From positions 1 to 34,222 of the forward strand of contig CANQCG010000017.1 in NCBI GenBank assembly GCA_947589645.1: DNA of 34,222 bases. Reading direction: 5' to 3'. This DNA is from an uncultured Clostridia bacterium (GTDB lineage Bacteria; Bacillota; Clostridia; TANB77; CAG-508). Under the pieces are notes generated by a model. That model did no database searches and was not told where the DNA came from. It was given only the letters and a program-made list of their open reading frames with translations. Every line of letters starts with the position of its first letter. The stretch's first letter is position 1. Of this stretch, positions 1-8,295 are shown in pieces. Position numbers and translations under genes: made by a program.

Positions 1-3
1 CTT

Positions 4-49
4 AAAGCCTTGTACATACTGATATAGTCAATGTACAAGGCTTTTTACC
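4..49 (+). terminator. Rho-independent terminator
   Basis: A 14-bp perfect stem (4-17 with 31-44; arm AAAGCCTTGTACAT) with a 13-nt loop is followed by a short T run. It would end a plus-strand gene lying to the left of the window and insulate the promoter at 152-180. The stem runs into an A-rich 5' side, so it may also work on the minus strand. Confidence 0.8.
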
Positions 50-109
50 ATTTTTTTACTGTCAAAGTCAGGTTATAGCATCTTTTTTAGTTTTTACAAT
101 GACAATTCC

Positions 110-151
110 GTTACATCTTGATTACAATATTATTACATATTTCTACATTTA
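110..151 (+). promoter_or_regulatory. 11-bp direct repeats, probable OmpR/PhoB-type operator
   Basis: Three consecutive 11-bp units, GTTACATCTTG (110-120), ATTACAATATT (121-131) and ATTACATATTT (132-142), are followed by a weaker TCTACAT at 142-148. They end directly upstream of the -35 box at 152. Helically phased direct repeats abutting a -35 are typical of PhoB/PhoP/OmpR-family activators. The same units at the same distance precede the promoter at 11098. The regulator itself is not in the window. Confidence 0.6.
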
Positions 152-180
152 TTGACTTGCCCATGTGTCTATGCTAAAAT
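152..180 (+). promoter_or_regulatory. Sigma-A promoter of the 232-834 gene
   Basis: TTGACT (152-157), a 17-bp spacer and TAAAAT (175-180) lie about 50 bp upstream of the start codon. Direct repeats adjoin the -35 on its upstream side. Confidence 0.8.
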
Positions 181-231
181 TATTATTAGACAGCATATTT
201 AGTGATTTTTTACTTATGGAGGTCTTTATTT

Positions 232-834
232 ATGAAGTTTAATAAAAAGGTATTTATTTATTATTGTGCAATTATTTGCCTATTTTTAGCAATACTTTTA
301 ATTAGAAGCACATTTGCTAGATATGTTACATCATTAGATACTGCATCACACATAGAAATGGGTAGATGGTTATTACGAATAAATGAACATGATGTTTTAG
401 AAAATTCTAATTTTTCTGGTGTATTATCTCCTATTTTTAAAAGTGAGCAAGACTTAATTGAAACAAATAAATTAGCACCTACCGCAAAAGGTTATGTTGA
501 TATTGAAATAGATTATTTAGACGTTACTGTTCCTTTTAAATACGAACTTACTTATGTGCAAGGCAAAGATACATATTTAGACGATTTTAAACTAATGACT
601 TTTTCAATAGATGATGAAGAATTTGAGTATAATGATGAACCTATAACTAATGTTATAGTTCCAGATAATACAACAACTAAACAACTTATTAGATTAAATT
701 ATGAATGGTTAGATGGAGATTCGACAACATTAGATGACATTGAGGATACCGATTTTATTCGTACTTTTGACAATATATTTTTAAATTACACTATTAAGTT
801 TACACAATTAACACCTGAGGACATTACCCCTTAA
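232..834 (+). CDS. SipW-dependent (TasA/camelysin-like) secreted protein
   Basis: A 200-aa protein. The ATG at 232 is chosen because GGAGG (218-222) sits 9 nt upstream; an in-frame alternative at 202 has no ribosome binding site. The N-terminus is basic, followed by a membrane segment at about residues 7-25 and a T-F-A-R-Y signal peptidase site (cleavage after A29), the style of signal used by SipW substrates. The mature part is acidic and beta-strand rich. It shares a GYVDIEI block near residue 87 and a C-terminal aromatic-W...D-x-x-D-T...KFTQ block with the protein at 8296-8892, so the two are paralogues. It is monocistronic, convergent with the main operon and separated from it by a bidirectional terminator. 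The family assignment rests on motif and context; a structural role as a surface fibre or adaptor subunit is inferred. Confidence 0.75.
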   Translation: MKFNKKVFIYYCAIICLFLAILLIRSTFARYVTSLDTASHIEMGRWLLRINEHDVLENSNFSGVLSPIFKSEQDLIETNKLAPTAKGYVDIEIDYLDVTVPFKYELTYVQGKDTYLDDFKLMTFSIDDEEFEYNDEPITNVIVPDNTTTKQLIRLNYEWLDGDSTTLDDIEDTDFIRTFDNIFLNYTIKFTQLTPEDITP

Positions 835-896
835 TTCTTTAGCATAAAAATCTTAAATTTATTTTAGGGCAAAGTCAAATTGCTAAGCAAAAATAT

Positions 897-937
897 GAAC
901 CCTACATGTTACACATAAAACATGTGGGGTTCATTTT
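897..937. terminator. Bidirectional terminator between convergent genes
   Basis: A 14-bp stem with one G-T pair joins 897-910 (GAACCCTACATGTT) and 919-932. T-rich tracts follow on both strands. It ends the plus gene at 834 and the long minus operon finishing at 967. Confidence 0.85.
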
Positions 938-966
938 AAAATTAATTTAATACTTTTTTATTTTTT

Positions 967-1665
967 CTATTCTGCTAATCTTTCAGCTGTTATTTTTACT
1001 TTGATTTTTAAAGGCGCTTCTACAGTTTCATTATCTTGCATATAATAATCATATACTAAATTTCCTAACTTAGTGTCTTCTACATTATTTTTTTCATCAT
1101 TATCCCATATAAAATTCATTGTAAAGACCGCTTTTCCGCTTATATCATTTCTACTGCCTTCTATAACGGGCTTATCATATTCATAATTAATTAAAAATGG
1201 AGTTGGATATCTTAGTGAAAAACTATAATTTTCATTATTTTCATCAAATATTGTTGCTTCTTCGTTTTCAAATAAATTACATGTTGTAATTTGGGTTTCT
1301 TCATCAGTTTTTTCTTCTCCTACTGTATCGCAATTAAATATTTCTTGTCCATACAAAATTATTTGTGTAATCTCAAATTTTAGCTGTGAACTGTCTTCTT
1401 TTGTATTATAAATATTTATCTTTTTTTCTACTGGTTGCATACCTGGGTAAAAATCTTCTACTTCTAATAATACCTCATCTTCTACATGTTCATCATTAAT
1501 TTCATAATCTACTGACCATGTACGTACTTCTGCAATTAAACCTTTCATCCTACTAGTTTTAGCAAATGAAAACCATGCATAAGTATTTGCTATAAAAATA
1601 AGTAGAAATAATATTACAAAACTTAATTTAATTTTCCTTTTCCTTAATACTCTAAATACATTCAA
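967..1665 (-). CDS. SipW-dependent (TasA/camelysin-like) secreted protein
   Basis: About 232 aa, last gene of the 12-gene minus operon. I prefer TTG at 1665 because AGGTGA (1676-1671) lies 5 nt upstream; a GTG at 1674 inside that motif is the alternative and adds three residues. A basic N-terminus and a hydrophobic segment (about 14-28) lead to N-T-Y-A-W-F, a SipW-type signal peptidase site. The mature domain has a DFYPGM block near residue 75, also found as NFYPGM in the upstream neighbour. The C-terminal FIWDND..N..EDTKLG block recurs in the proteins at 232 and 8296. It is most likely a tandem paralogue of the gene at 1748-2590 and a substrate of the adjacent signal peptidase (2606-3286). 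Two cysteines in the mature part could form a disulfide. Exact function unknown. Confidence 0.75.
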   Translation of the reverse strand: MNVFRVLRKRKIKLSFVILFLLIFIANTYAWFSFAKTSRMKGLIAEVRTWSVDYEINDEHVEDEVLLEVEDFYPGMQPVEKKINIYNTKEDSSQLKFEITQIILYGQEIFNCDTVGEEKTDEETQITTCNLFENEEATIFDENNENYSFSLRYPTPFLINYEYDKPVIEGSRNDISGKAVFTMNFIWDNDEKNNVEDTKLGNLVYDYYMQDNETVEAPLKIKVKITAERLAE

Positions 1666-1747
1666 TTTTATCACCTATAATCTCTTTTTTCATTAGTCTT
1701 TCATATTTGTATATGGAAATAATAGATTTATATTACCTTTCTAATAA

Positions 1748-2590
1748 TTATTCTATTATCTGTCTTGCATTTACTTTTAATGACATTTCTAGAGCTTGTG
1801 TTACATCTCCTTCTTCTAGTGAATTGTAATAATTTGCTATTTTATATCCCCATAAAGTATCTAATTCATTCCTAGCTTCATCTTCTACATCATTTTCTGT
1901 TATTGTATATCCCCATATTAGTTTAATTTCAAAATTGCCTACATTACTTAAAACATTTCCTTCTTCTTTTGCTTTTTCTACATCTTCCTCAGAATATATT
2001 ACTTCAGTATATGTTAATAATATTTCAAATGGGTATTTTTCTTCGTTATTAAATAGCCTTACAACTGTGACATTGTCTTCAGTAGTTTTACTTTGATACA
2101 ATGTGTATTCTGGATCTGTTGGTATAGGCTCTTTTTCAAGTGGTTCATCTATTGGTATATCTTCGCCGCCTTGAGGCTCATCTGCTGGCAAATCTTCGCC
2201 TTGAGGCTCATCTGCTAACAAATCCCTTACAAAGTACTCTTTACCTAAAAGTTGTAGTTTTTCAACGGTGTATGTAATATTTGCTTTTTTCTCTCCTAAA
2301 TTAATAATTTCTATTTCTTTTGTTTGTTCATCCATTCCAGGATAAAAATTTTCAACATTGAATTGTAAAGTATTTGCTAAAGATTCTTGGTTGTTTTTAA
2401 AATCTACTTCCCAAGCAGCAATATTTACATCCACATTTGTTTCAAGTATGATGCTAGATACAAACCACGCAAATGTAGCAAATATAAAATTAAACAATAA
2501 TAAGCATATTTTTAAAATTAAGCTTTTTACCTTATTTGCTTTTCGCTTATTTTTTTCTTGGTTTTTTCTTAATCTCCTTAATTGGTTCAT
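1748..2590 (-). CDS. SipW-dependent (TasA-like) secreted protein with repeat insert
   Basis: A 280-aa protein. Its ATG is preceded by AGAGGAAAAA, and it lies 15 nt downstream of the signal peptidase gene (2606-3286). The N-terminus is very basic for about 24 residues, then a membrane segment (25-40) and an A-T-F-A-W-F cleavage site. The mature part starts with an AAWEVDF block typical of camelysin/TasA-like proteins and carries NFYPGM near residue 91. A low-complexity acidic proline-rich insert (repeats of DEPQGEDLPA) near the middle is encoded by tandem DNA repeats. It is a paralogue of the protein at 967-1665. The insert probably forms an exposed, length-variable loop. A matrix or surface-fibre subunit role is inferred from signal type and operon context. 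Confidence 0.75.
   Translation of the reverse strand: MNQLRRLRKNQEKNKRKANKVKSLILKICLLLFNFIFATFAWFVSSIILETNVDVNIAAWEVDFKNNQESLANTLQFNVENFYPGMDEQTKEIEIINLGEKKANITYTVEKLQLLGKEYFVRDLLADEPQGEDLPADEPQGGEDIPIDEPLEKEPIPTDPEYTLYQSKTTEDNVTVVRLFNNEEKYPFEILLTYTEVIYSEEDVEKAKEEGNVLSNVGNFEIKLIWGYTITENDVEDEARNELDTLWGYKIANYYNSLEEGDVTQALEMSLKVNARQIIE
2161..2223. repeat. Tandem 30/33-bp coding repeat
   Basis: Two near-identical units (33 bp at 2161-2193 and 30 bp at 2194-2223) differ mainly by one GCC insertion. A diverged third unit is visible at about 2129-2160. All lie in frame in the secreted-protein gene 1748-2590 and encode DEPQG-type repeats. Confidence 0.8.
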
Positions 2591-2605
2591 TTTTTCCTCT
2601 TTTTC

Positions 2606-3286
2606 CTAGGTATTATTATTTATATTTTCTTCATCTTCATTAGAATCTTCATTCGTTTTAGATTGTTCATGAGATTCTAGTTCATTATTTGCTTTTTTAT
2701 TTTCTTCTTCTTTTTCATATTTTACACTTTTTTCTTGTATTTTCATAAATTGTGAAAATGCATAAATTAAAATAGGTACAATTATTATAAAATATAATCC
2801 ATATGGACTTGCTATAATACCGCAAACAAACGTAAGAACTTTATTGCTCTCAACTACAACTCCATATACTTGGTCTTCATGTACTATTGGATCTTCTAAT
2901 TCGGTAGCAATACCTTTTGTATGGAATATATATTTTCCATCTTCATCTTGCTCTATTTGTATTACAGCATGGGTAATAATTTTATTTTTATAGTCCCCAA
3001 CTTTTCCTAAATAAACTATACTGTCGCCTACTTTTATTTTACTTGGAGGAGTTTGTTTTGAAATAATAATGTCCCCTATATTATATTGAGGCTCCATACT
3101 TCCAGTTGCTACATTAAATATTCTATACCCTAAAAAACCAGATTTATTATTTGTTACTCTTTGTACTATAATAGTTATTGCTAATGCTAACACTATTATT
3201 TCTACAATTAATTTTATAGTTTTCCAAATAAATTTTATGACTTTACCTATTACACTGTTTCTTAATAATCTTCGTATTTTTCTCAT
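2606..3286 (-). CDS. sipW: Signal peptidase I, ER/SipW type
   Basis: A 226-aa membrane peptidase that removes signal peptides from secreted proteins, probably those of the two genes just downstream. The N-terminal membrane segment is at about 24-42. The catalytic serine block is A-T-G-S-M-E-P (Ser63), and I-T-H-A-V supplies the catalytic histidine (His106), which marks the archaeal/ER-like class that uses His instead of Lys. A TKG...ELEDP block follows, and a second hydrophobic segment lies at about 153-176. The C-terminal tail is about 45 residues, charged and Asn/Glu rich, longer than in SipW. It is the first of three consecutive surface genes, and its translation start is unusual because a hairpin lies between Shine-Dalgarno and ATG. 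The gene symbol is by homology class only. Confidence 0.88.
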   Translation of the reverse strand: MRKIRRLLRNSVIGKVIKFIWKTIKLIVEIIVLALAITIIVQRVTNNKSGFLGYRIFNVATGSMEPQYNIGDIIISKQTPPSKIKVGDSIVYLGKVGDYKNKIITHAVIQIEQDEDGKYIFHTKGIATELEDPIVHEDQVYGVVVESNKVLTFVCGIIASPYGLYFIIIVPILIYAFSQFMKIQEKSVKYEKEEENKKANNELESHEQSKTNEDSNEDEENINNNT

Positions 3287-3317
3287 TAGTCCAATCGGGT
3301 AAAAACCCGACTCCTCC
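3287..3317 (-). promoter_or_regulatory. Hairpin between Shine-Dalgarno and start codon
   Basis: On the minus strand GGAGG (3317-3313) lies 26 nt upstream of the ATG at 3286, too far to work linearly. A 6-bp stem with a TTTT loop (TCGGGT / ACCCGA, 3310-3295) sits between them; folding it leaves 10 nt. The ribosome binding site therefore probably acts only when the hairpin forms. Confidence 0.65.
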
Positions 3318-3328
3318 TTTTCTTAGAT

Positions 3329-4459
3329 TTATTTTGACATATTAACCATGAATTGTTTTATATTTTTACTATATATCTTTTCAATTTGCTCAATATTAGC
3401 ATTGTACTTATTTCTAACTTTTATATAGTTTTCTGCTAACATTTCTCGTAATTGTGCTTCTGTCATACCTTGGTTTAATTCTAGTATTTTAATAATTAGG
3501 TTTTCAGTAATCTTTTTTATGTAACGTTTGGTATCTATTTGTGATATGTCTTCGTTTCTTTCTCTTAATTTTATTAAGTCAAAGCTTAAATAATCAAGTA
3601 AAAATGTTTCATCATATAAAGTTGTTAATATAGTTTTGTCTTCATAATCTTTCTTTTCTTTGTATGGTCTTTTTAATTCTTTAGAAAAGTTTTCATACAA
3701 ATAATTCCAAAGTTTTACTGCATACTGATAGTGAACATTTTTTAGTAGTGGGTTTGTCATTTTAAGTGGAGGAGAAATTTTAGCTCCTTTATCCTTCTTT
3801 TTGTCAATTGTCTTATATAATTCCGTTCCCTTAAACTGTCTTAAATACATATCTATTTGAGCTAGTTGCTCTTTAATATTTTTTACTCTTTCTTCTTCTA
3901 TCTCAACATCTTCTGATTTGTCTACTGATATTTCTGACTTTATACAAACTCTTTCTTGATCTATTTTTGTTTTTCCCTCATAAGAAATTTTTCTAAGATT
4001 TTTTTCTGGTTCATCGACAAATACTTTTTTCTTTTTGAAATCTACAAAGTCTTGTATCATTGTAACTAATGTATACATAAACTTGTTTTCATAAGTAAAA
4101 TAGTCTTCTTCTTTATGTGTATTTAGCAATTTTTTAGGTCTTACATCTCCTGTTTCTTCATCAATATCTGTAATTAAATTGGTGTTTTTAGCTAAATGTT
4201 TTATTGTTTCTACTGTTACTTTTTTTACTAATTCGATTTTTACTACTTCTTCTTCTGTAATTATTTGTTTAGTAGGAGATTGCAAGGCTTTTAAAATATG
4301 TGGCCCTGCAGATAATATTTGTTCTATCCACTCCTCAGTATTTGTTTCGTTTCTTTTTATATCTATATGTACATTTAATTTTGAATGCATATTATTCATA
4401 AATGCATCATTAATATCTGGATTTGATTTTTTATATAAAGCTAGTTGATTTAAACTCAC
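3329..4459 (-). CDS. DUF2357-like (McrC-like) protein lacking nuclease domain
   Basis: A 376-aa soluble protein. GTG start at 4459 with AGGTGG about 13 nt upstream; the gene follows the AAA+ ATPase gene after 20 nt. A central Y-E-N-K-F-M-Y block near residue 125 and a T-N-P-L-L-K-N-V-H-Y block near residue 235 resemble the DUF2357 region of McrC-type partners of McrB (compare E-N-R-F-V-K-Y and Q-V-L-Q-K...Y in those families). The rest is charged, helical and partly coiled coil. No PD-(D/E)xK nuclease motif is visible at the C-terminus, so this is not a restriction endonuclease. It is inferred to be the dedicated partner or adaptor of the ATPase at 4480-6012. The DUF2357 link is by eye and moderate. 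Confidence 0.6.
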   Translation of the reverse strand: MSLNQLALYKKSNPDINDAFMNNMHSKLNVHIDIKRNETNTEEWIEQILSAGPHILKALQSPTKQIITEEEVVKIELVKKVTVETIKHLAKNTNLITDIDEETGDVRPKKLLNTHKEEDYFTYENKFMYTLVTMIQDFVDFKKKKVFVDEPEKNLRKISYEGKTKIDQERVCIKSEISVDKSEDVEIEEERVKNIKEQLAQIDMYLRQFKGTELYKTIDKKKDKGAKISPPLKMTNPLLKNVHYQYAVKLWNYLYENFSKELKRPYKEKKDYEDKTILTTLYDETFLLDYLSFDLIKLRERNEDISQIDTKRYIKKITENLIIKILELNQGMTEAQLREMLAENYIKVRNKYNANIEQIEKIYSKNIKQFMVNMSK

Positions 4460-4479
4460 TATTTTTCACCCACCTTATT

Positions 4480-6012
4480 TTAAGACTTTTTCAATACTGT
4501 CATACTTGCTATACATTCTTTCATTTTGCCTTTTCCAAATGTTTTATCTAAGAATTTGATAAAATCATCAATTTCATCTCTAATTAGAGATATATTTAAA
4601 CTTTCAAATTTTCTTAATACTTTTCTTGCTAAGAAATAATCTACTGCATCTATTTCTTCACCGCCACATGCCATATATACTGGAACAAAACTCTCTAAGT
4701 GTTTCATAATACGGTTACCAAAAGCTACTCTAAAATGTTCAATTACATAGTCATCCATTTCTTGAACTTTATCTAGTATTTCTTGACTAACTGGATTATC
4801 TTTTATAGCTTGCATAAATAACCCATTTAAATATGAATAGTTTATATCCATTGGCTCTGCTGGCTCTGCTTCGAAATATTTTCCTTTTTCGTTTATATCT
4901 ATTGGCATTGCTCTATCATATACTTTATCTGTTACCTTAAATGTAGAATCATCATTGTTAATTGTTCCTATATACCATACATTTTCTGGAACTTTTAATT
5001 TTCCGTCAATTAATCTTTTTGGGTCTGTATCCCATGAGCTTGATACAACTTCTACTAACCATTCATCTGGGTTTTGCATTTCTAGAATAGATAATAATTC
5101 AGCAAAATAATATTCTACACGTGCTAAGTTCATTTCGTCTAGTATTACTGTGTATACCTCATCTGTAAATCCTGCTACATATAAGTATCTTAAGAAGTCT
5201 GTTTCGTTAAATCGTTTTGTGAATTCGTTTAAATAACCAAATATGTCAGTTCTGTCTCTCCAAGATGGTTGAACAGATGCTACACATGAATCATGTTTTA
5301 CGAATTTTCCCCACGCATATGCAAGAGATGTTTTACCAGTACCAGATATACCTTGCAAGATTACTAGTTTGGTTGAGGCTATTCCTGATATAAAGTTTCT
5401 TATCATTTCTGGGCTATAATACAATTTTAATTTATAAGCAGCAAAATTTCTAAAGTTTTCACATAATTGTACCAAAGTAAAGTTGTTCTTGTAATCTTTT
5501 TGTTTGTAGTTTTTGTATTGTCTGTCTACTTTTGTTAATTTAGAGAATCTGTAGCCTTCTAAGTAATCATCATCCTCATCTTGCTGTTCTGCGACTTCTT
5601 CTTCAACTTCAGGTTCATCATCTGGCATATTAAGTCCTAATTGAGAAACTTTCATTGCTAATATTTCTTCTTTTTCTTTGACTAAATCGTTTACTTCGTT
5701 GTTTAGCTTATTTACTTGTTTTAATAATTCTTCTTCATTTAATACTCTTTTTCTAAATCTTAAATATTTTCTTATTAAAAGTATTAATATTGCAGCTATT
5801 ATAGCTACTACTATGGCTAACATCAATATTGCTATTCCTACATATATCCATTCTGGTCCATTAAAGTCTGGTTTATAGTAATCAATTATAGCCATATAAG
5901 TATGTATATCAAATATGGTTTTTATTCCTTCAAATATTCCTATAAATATTTGCTTTATTCCTAAAAAAAATTGTGAAAGAAACTCATATAAAAATCTAGT
6001 AAATGTATTCAT
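4480..6012 (-). CDS. Membrane-anchored McrB-type AAA+ ATPase
   Basis: A 510-aa protein starting at ATG with an AGGAG site. The N-terminus has amphipathic hydrophobic stretches and a clear membrane segment (about 57-81), followed by a coiled coil (about 91-125) and a very acidic linker (131-150). The C-terminal half is an AAA+ domain of the McrB/AAA_5 class. Its motifs are Walker A G-I-S-G-T-G-K-T-S (221-229), Walker B V-I-L-D-E-M-N-L-A-R (289-298), sensor 1 I-G-T-I-N-N-D-D (348-355) and the family-specific V-Y-D-R-A with candidate arginine finger R367. All catalytic residues are present, so it should hydrolyse nucleotide. It lies immediately upstream of the McrC-like gene and inside an operon of signal peptidases and surface proteins, which points to assembly or remodelling at the membrane rather than DNA restriction. 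Confidence 0.85.
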   Translation of the reverse strand: MNTFTRFLYEFLSQFFLGIKQIFIGIFEGIKTIFDIHTYMAIIDYYKPDFNGPEWIYVGIAILMLAIVVAIIAAILILLIRKYLRFRKRVLNEEELLKQVNKLNNEVNDLVKEKEEILAMKVSQLGLNMPDDEPEVEEEVAEQQDEDDDYLEGYRFSKLTKVDRQYKNYKQKDYKNNFTLVQLCENFRNFAAYKLKLYYSPEMIRNFISGIASTKLVILQGISGTGKTSLAYAWGKFVKHDSCVASVQPSWRDRTDIFGYLNEFTKRFNETDFLRYLYVAGFTDEVYTVILDEMNLARVEYYFAELLSILEMQNPDEWLVEVVSSSWDTDPKRLIDGKLKVPENVWYIGTINNDDSTFKVTDKVYDRAMPIDINEKGKYFEAEPAEPMDINYSYLNGLFMQAIKDNPVSQEILDKVQEMDDYVIEHFRVAFGNRIMKHLESFVPVYMACGGEEIDAVDYFLARKVLRKFESLNISLIRDEIDDFIKFLDKTFGKGKMKECIASMTVLKKS

Positions 6013-6025
6013 ATTTTATCTCCTA

Positions 6026-7084
6026 CTATTCATATAATATTTTATCCATTTTTTTGTAGTTTTTCTCTATTTGCTTTTTACAAGGCGTTTCATCTGAAAC
6101 TATAATGTATGCAAACATCTGCAGTTTTTCTATTTCGCTTTCGTCTTCAAAAGTTTCATCTAATTCTATCGCAAACTTGTATCCTTCTCTCATTAGTTCA
6201 AAAATTTCTGATTTATTTTTCTTATATTCTTGGTAAGTAACTTTTAGGTTTATTTTGTCTTGTAATGCTGGGTCTTTTATAAGTTCTAGTACAGATTTTA
6301 TTTTTTTCTTTTTACTTATTAACGTTCCAGGAAATTTTACAATATATTGATCTTTAAAGTTTGCATCAATTATGTCTCTTAATACTAGTAAACTTAACAA
6401 ACTAAATTCTGGTAATAGTTTTTCTTCTGAGATTGCTTCTGTATTAAATGCTTCGCGAATAGCTCGGGTGCTGTATATCATTGGCATTTCTATATTTGAT
6501 ATTATGTCGACATTATATATATTATTTTTTTCGCTTTGCCTTTTTATTTCTAGTTTAAAAGTATCATCTGCAAAATATTTATCTGTAAACTTTTCAGTTT
6601 TGAACATGTTTTCTTTTAGCAATTGTTTGAATTGTGCTTTAGTGTTTACTCTTTCTTTTATTTGGAACTCTTTAGCTCTTTTTTCATATAGCTTGTCTAC
6701 TACTTCTTCTATTGTCTCAATTCTTTTCATGTTTTGTACATCTCTTACTTTGTCGAAAAAATATATGTAGTCAAAAGTTAGAAATATATTTTTTATTAGT
6801 GCTTCGTTTTTTCTGTAAGTTACATAATCTTCTGTTTGACGCTTTTGCTCTTCGTTTTCTTTTAGTAACTCTTCCATTTTCTTTAGTAAAGCTTCTTTAA
6901 TTCTTAAATAAAATACTCTACTATTTTCTTTGTAAGATAAATTGTAATACCTAGCATCTATGTAACTTTCGACATATTTTTCTGCTATTTCTTGATTGTA
7001 TTCTTGTTTAAATATCAGTTTTAAGTAATCATATATGTCTTTTTTACATATATCTACATATTGTGTAAATAAATTCTTCGTCAT
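6026..7084 (-). CDS. Unknown helical cytoplasmic protein
   Basis: A 352-aa protein that I do not recognise. Perfect AGGAGG precedes its ATG, and it ends 13 nt before the AAA+ gene. There is no signal peptide or membrane segment. It is rich in Lys, Glu and long predicted helices, with a coiled-coil-like stretch at about 62-90 and aromatic clusters (F-D-Y-I-Y-F-F near 104-110). Tight coupling to the ATPase and McrC-like genes suggests it belongs to the same cytoplasmic complex. No catalytic motif could be identified. Confidence 0.6.
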   Translation of the reverse strand: MTKNLFTQYVDICKKDIYDYLKLIFKQEYNQEIAEKYVESYIDARYYNLSYKENSRVFYLRIKEALLKKMEELLKENEEQKRQTEDYVTYRKNEALIKNIFLTFDYIYFFDKVRDVQNMKRIETIEEVVDKLYEKRAKEFQIKERVNTKAQFKQLLKENMFKTEKFTDKYFADDTFKLEIKRQSEKNNIYNVDIISNIEMPMIYSTRAIREAFNTEAISEEKLLPEFSLLSLLVLRDIIDANFKDQYIVKFPGTLISKKKKIKSVLELIKDPALQDKINLKVTYQEYKKNKSEIFELMREGYKFAIELDETFEDESEIEKLQMFAYIIVSDETPCKKQIEKNYKKMDKILYE

Positions 7085-7105
7085 TTTTTCCCTCCTAATT
7101 TACTT

Positions 7106-7702
7106 TTATTCTTCTATTTTTTGTCTTGATTCTAATTTAATGTTTACATTATCTATTAACCCTTGAAATTCTTCGTGTTCATTATATTTTATAGGGAATG
7201 TTACTGCCACCTTAAAAGTATCTGTAGTTTCTTTACTAAATTGCAATTCATTGTTTTTTATGAGTATTGTTCTAACATAAGATTGTAATTGATTGTCAAG
7301 ATGTACGGTATCATCTATATTATCTTTTCCTTCTACTTTTTTGTCGTTTTTAAATATTTCAAATTGTAGGGGCAAATTAGTAGTTATTTCTAGCTCTATA
7401 CTATATTCTAATGAGGTTTCTGATACTCTTTCTTCATCGTAGTTTGAAACAGTAAATGTATAATCGAAGCTTTCTTCTCGCGGATATAAATCTTTTAAAA
7501 ACAAGTGCCCTTCTTGATATTGGTCATTTACCAAATAAAATGCTATTTGTGCATTTGTTTCTGTGTCTGATTTTGACCTAAACCTTGCCATTGTCATATT
7601 TATACCAACAATTATTAGAATTAGTACTATTAATACAGCTACAATATTTACATGTATAACTTTTACATTTTCTTTTTGGTCATTTTTCTCGTTTTCCTTC
7701 AT
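7106..7702 (-). CDS. Secreted/anchored protein with SipW-type signal
   Basis: A 198-aa protein with a long polar N-terminus (about 17 residues), a strong membrane segment (18-35) and an M-T-M-A-R-F cleavage-like site with the aromatic at the usual position. A D-L-Y-P-R block at about 70-74 corresponds to the F-Y-P-G blocks of the other substrates. The mature domain alternates strands in immunoglobulin-like fashion (YTFTVSN, EYSIELEI, FKVAVTF). It lies 15 nt after a signal peptidase gene (7718-8269), its probable processing enzyme, and 21 nt before the gene at 6026-7084. It is the most divergent member of the secreted set; exact role unknown. Confidence 0.65.
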   Translation of the reverse strand: MKENEKNDQKENVKVIHVNIVAVLIVLILIIVGINMTMARFRSKSDTETNAQIAFYLVNDQYQEGHLFLKDLYPREESFDYTFTVSNYDEERVSETSLEYSIELEITTNLPLQFEIFKNDKKVEGKDNIDDTVHLDNQLQSYVRTILIKNNELQFSKETTDTFKVAVTFPIKYNEHEEFQGLIDNVNIKLESRQKIEE

Positions 7703-7717
7703 TTTATTATAGCTTCC

Positions 7718-8269
7718 TTACTCCTTCTTTTTAAATTCTGAAGTTTCTTCTTTTTGCTCAATGTTTTGGTTTTCTTTTTTATTGTCTTGTACCGAAATAG
7801 ATATTCCCAATAATATCATTGTTGCTATTATAAGGAGATATACCCCTGGAGTCATAAGTACCTTTTTCCATATTTCTACATTCTTAAAGGTATATACTAC
7901 TTTTCCTACTATTTGCTCTTTTGTAATTGGGTCGTCTTGTGAATTATTGCTATCACCTTTTGTTATTATCTCAGCCTCATTCATGCTTATTATTCTGTGT
8001 GTTATAATTGATCCTTCGCTTTGATATGTTACTATATCATTGTTTTTTACATCTTTTGTTATTTTTACTATTATTATGTCTCCTTTTTCTATTGTGCCTG
8101 ACATACTACCAGTTTTTACTTGAAAAAGCGAATAGCCAAAAATATTCATATAATCTTTATTTAGACAATTTATTTGTATAATATTATAAACTAATATTAT
8201 CATTATTAATAATAATATTACTAATATAATGTTCAATAGTGCTTTTGATATTTTAGATAAAATTTTCAT
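7718..8269 (-). CDS. sipW: Signal peptidase I, ER/SipW type
   Basis: A 183-aa membrane peptidase with an N-terminal membrane segment at about 12-33. The catalytic block is K-T-G-S-M-S-G (Ser55), with GDIIIV following, I-T-H-R-I (His91) and T-K-G-D-S-N-N-S-Q-D-D (Asp112/113). A C-terminal membrane segment (about 138-157) and a charged tail follow. All catalytic positions expected for SipW are present, so it should be active. AAAGGAAT precedes the ATG. It sits between two secreted-protein genes (8296-8892 upstream and 7106-7702 downstream), which are the likely substrates. It is the second of four signal peptidase homologues in the locus. Confidence 0.88.
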   Translation of the reverse strand: MKILSKISKALLNIILVILLLIMIILVYNIIQINCLNKDYMNIFGYSLFQVKTGSMSGTIEKGDIIIVKITKDVKNNDIVTYQSEGSIITHRIISMNEAEIITKGDSNNSQDDPITKEQIVGKVVYTFKNVEIWKKVLMTPGVYLLIIATMILLGISISVQDNKKENQNIEQKEETSEFKKKE

Positions 8270-8295
8270 TTGATTTATATTCCTTTCGAATATAA

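Noticed and set aside
1666..1674. GTG start at 1674 for the secreted protein
   Set aside because: The GTG lies inside AGGTGA, the likely ribosome binding site for TTG at 1665, and has no good site of its own; kept only as an alternative.
3329..6012. A complete McrBC restriction system
   Set aside because: No nuclease motif is visible, there is no DNA-recognition N-domain on the ATPase, the ATPase is membrane anchored and the operon is full of secretion genes.
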